6,870 bases of DNA from an uncultured Anaplasmataceae bacterium (GTDB lineage Bacteria > Pseudomonadota > Alphaproteobacteria > Rickettsiales > CAIPFW01). Position numbers and translations under genes: made by a program. The DNA lies in assembly GCA_903864455.1 (NCBI GenBank), contig CAIPFW010000245.1:1-6870 (forward strand), written 5' to 3'. Position 1 is the stretch's first letter; every line of letters starts with the position of its first letter. The notes below the pieces were generated by a model. It was not told the DNA's origin, did no database searches, and worked only from the letters and a program-made list of their open reading frames with translations. Shown here piece after piece: positions 5,743 through 6,870 of the stretch.

Positions 5743-5831
5743 GTTTGTTTTACGCTTAAAATTCAGCAACCATGCGAAAATAAATCGCGTTTAAATCGCT
5801 TTACAGAAGGAAATCGAAGTGAGATTGAAGT

Positions 5832-5858
5832 TTTTTATCGTCCGAAAATCGATAAAAA
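5832..5858. repeat. Hairpin inside the small element
   Basis: TTTTTATCG (5832-5840) pairs with CGATAAAAA (5850-5858), leaving a 9-base loop. It lies near the right end of the element. No T-run follows, so a terminator role is not indicated. Confidence 0.45.
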
Positions 5859-5880
5859 TACGGAATTTTAAAGTTTTATG

Positions 5881-5896
5881 GGAAATGCAATGGGTT
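5881..5896 (-). repeat. Right terminal inverted repeat of the small element
   Basis: GGAAATGCAATGGGTT is the reverse complement of 5675-5690 without mismatch. TTA (5896-5898) follows as the probable second copy of the target duplication, then an AT-only stretch leads to the end of the minus-strand HD-like gene. Confidence 0.8.
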
Positions 5897-5939
5897 TATT
5901 ATATTATATTTTATATGAAGTGAGATTCAAAGACAAGCG

Positions 5940-6575
5940 CTAAGTACTTGCTACAGCAACTTGTTGCTCATTAAACATGCTATTCACATAGTATTTCAAT
6001 CTTAAGTCGCTAAATTTCAATCTAGCGAGGTGTTTTTTAGATTTTGCTGAAAGTTTTTTAAACTCCCATGCACAAATATCTTGCAAAACTTTATCTGACA
6101 AGCGATGAACAAAGAAAAATGGTAATGATAATGAAAAAAACGATAAAGCGTCAGCTTCACGAACGATTGATACTTTTTCGCTCGTATCTGACAGTATTGC
6201 AGAATTTTTTATTATATTTACTACTTCATTAATAAACTCTTTTGGAGCATTTAATTTTGTCATAAGGTCTTGCATAATTTCAGAGCTTCGAATATGAGAT
6301 GCTTGCTTGTATAAACTATAGCCTTGAAAGTCATGTGGGTGCAAGCTATTTCCAACGCCTCTTTCGACTTCATGGGTTAAAGACGCTATCAATATAGCAC
6401 TATCTTTCGGTGTAAGAGAGGCCACTGTCGGAAGTTCAACGTTCGTACAGAGAGTTCCTGCCCATTGAACAGTATTTTGAGAATGGTGAATAAATTCTTT
6501 ATTAAATGATGATGCGACGATTAAGCTAGCTTCTTCTACGATTTTATTAACATAATCTAATGAAACTGTGGACAT
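5940..6575 (-). CDS. HD-domain-like protein, resembling DUF4202
   Basis: The 211-residue protein is predicted to be mainly helical and soluble. Its layout recalls HD-fold hydrolases, and especially my memory of the DUF4202 group: an N-terminal helix with NTVQWAGTL (34-42), the core LIASLTHEVERG (62-73), a middle part with GYSLYKQASHIRSSEIM (85-101), then IVREADALSFFSL (137-149), and a C-terminal KLSAKSKKHLARLKF. Candidate metal ligands are His30 or His31, His68, His94 and Asp142. The HD pair itself reads His68-Glu69, so catalysis is uncertain. The frame is open four codons further upstream to a TTG (6587); I chose the ATG at 6575 because it is the first normal start and gives MSTVSLDYV. A weak GGTAA lies 7 bases before it. 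There is no signal peptide. The gene stands alone, facing the transposon scar. The substrate is unknown. Confidence 0.6.
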   Translation of the reverse strand: MSTVSLDYVNKIVEEASLIVASSFNKEFIHHSQNTVQWAGTLCTNVELPTVASLTPKDSAILIASLTHEVERGVGNSLHPHDFQGYSLYKQASHIRSSEIMQDLMTKLNAPKEFINEVVNIIKNSAILSDTSEKVSIVREADALSFFSLSLPFFFVHRLSDKVLQDICAWEFKKLSAKSKKHLARLKFSDLRLKYYVNSMFNEQQVAVAST

Positions 6576-6609
6576 TTTAGTTACCAAATAAAAAGATCTA
6601 ATATTTTTG

Positions 6610-6774
6610 ATGATTAAAATTAATTGCGTTATTCAAAATAGAACGATTAATTATTCATCAACTTATAGTAGTATAAACAAAAAAAATAATATAATAAATA
6701 GGTTTATTGAAGAATTTTATCAAAATAAGATAAAAAAAATTAATAAACTTACTATTACTTGTATCAATGCATAA
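6610..6774 (+). CDS. Possible small hypothetical protein
   Basis: An ATG-initiated frame of 54 codons ends in TAA at 6772-6774. It encodes a basic, Asn/Ile/Lys-rich peptide beginning MIKINCVIQNRTINYSSTYS and including NRFIEEFYQNKIKK. Such a long frame without stops is somewhat unexpected in DNA this AT-rich, which is the only argument in favour. There is no Shine-Dalgarno sequence, no recognised domain, and the frame covers the DNA where the promoter of the divergent HD-like gene should lie. It may well be chance. Confidence 0.22.
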   Translation: MIKINCVIQNRTINYSSTYSSINKKNNIINRFIEEFYQNKIKKINKLTITCINA

Positions 6775-6870
6775 ATTTATAATATATTTTAAAGAAAAAT
6801 GCAACATAATTTTACTATTATTTTTTATAAAATTGAATTTTCAACGATAATTTTTTAAAAAATGAAGAAA
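6775..6870. other. AT-rich intergenic DNA with a possible gene start at the window edge
   Basis: No gene, hairpin or repeat is evident. The window ends with ATGAAGAAA (6862-6870, Met-Lys-Lys) preceded by a T-run and A-run. This could be the first three codons of a plus-strand gene, but it is too short to judge. The block that precedes the two unknown genes at the start of the window was looked for here and not found. Confidence 0.3.

Larger units (their letters stand above)
5676..5895. mobile_element. Small non-autonomous transposable element (MITE-like), 220 bp
   Basis: The ends are perfect 15-bp inverted repeats: ACCCATTGCATTTCC at 5676-5690 and GGAAATGCAATGGGT at 5881-5895. They are flanked by TTA on both sides (5673-5675 and 5896-5898), which looks like a 3-bp target duplication. 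A TNA-type duplication is characteristic of several IS5-family subgroups, so the element may be mobilised by such a transposase. The interior has no complete gene. It contains an extra copy of the end motif (5733-5742), a short tandem repeat (TAAATCGC at 5781-5788 and 5792-5799) and a hairpin (5832-5858). The repeats and duplication are seen directly; mobility is inferred. Confidence 0.65.

Noticed and set aside
5832..5858. Hairpin in the small element as a terminator
   Set aside because: The stem is AT-rich and is not followed by a T-run on the plus strand.
6576..6587. Upstream TTG start for the HD-like gene
   Set aside because: It adds only four residues; the ATG at 6575 is a normal start with a weak GGTAA before it.
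1..6870. CRISPR array, tRNA or rRNA genes
   Set aside because: No regularly spaced repeats, cloverleaf-like segments or conserved rRNA stretches were noticed on either strand; the only repeats are the two 5' modules and those of the small element.

Overview
The window looks like a chromosomal piece of an AT-rich, host-associated alphaproteobacterium, most likely Rickettsiales or a similar intracellular lineage. The evidence is the base composition, the order of the F0 genes (a, c, b', b, with the paired b'/b typical of alphaproteobacteria), the mitochondrion-like Arg-containing helix of subunit a, an iron-type superoxide dismutase, and a decayed IS5-type insertion sequence in loose intergenic DNA. 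UGA is used as a stop (purD) and tryptophans are UGG, so the standard bacterial code applies. The exact genus cannot be read from the sequence.

Layout. Positions 1-1364 hold two adjacent plus-strand genes of unknown function. The first (111-605) is an orphan with a small internal repeat. The second (669-1364) carries pentapeptide repeats. Each is preceded by nearly the same 5' module (42-71 and 601-630, 28 of 30 bases identical), placed 69 and 68 bases before the start codon and containing a TTTC-TAT-GAAA dyad. A hairpin at 1371-1397 separates them from the convergent sodB (1406-2056, minus strand).

From 2233 a compact plus-strand operon encodes the F0 part of ATP synthase: atpB, atpE, the b' gene and atpF. 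It is followed by purD (4226-5494), which overlaps the end of atpF by 8 bases. Subunits a and c form the proton path and b/b' the stator. The F1 genes (usually a separate cluster in alphaproteobacteria) and atpI are not in this window. sodB and atpB are divergent, with candidate promoters in the 176-base gap.

Positions 5495-5939 are a gene-free scar: a 24-codon stub of an IS5/IS4-type transposase whose stop codon runs into a 220-bp element (5676-5895) with 15-bp terminal inverted repeats flanked by a TTA duplication, which looks like a small non-autonomous transposable element. Beyond it a minus-strand gene (5940-6575) encodes a protein resembling the HD-fold DUF4202 group with an altered HD motif. 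The last 295 bases are very AT-rich, hold at best one possible 54-codon gene, and end with what may be the first three codons of another gene.

The most interesting unexplained signals are the shared 5' module of the two unknown genes, the small transposable element, and the HD-like protein. The energy and purine genes are ordinary in function, although the purD attachment to the F0 operon and the divergence of PurD are worth noting.
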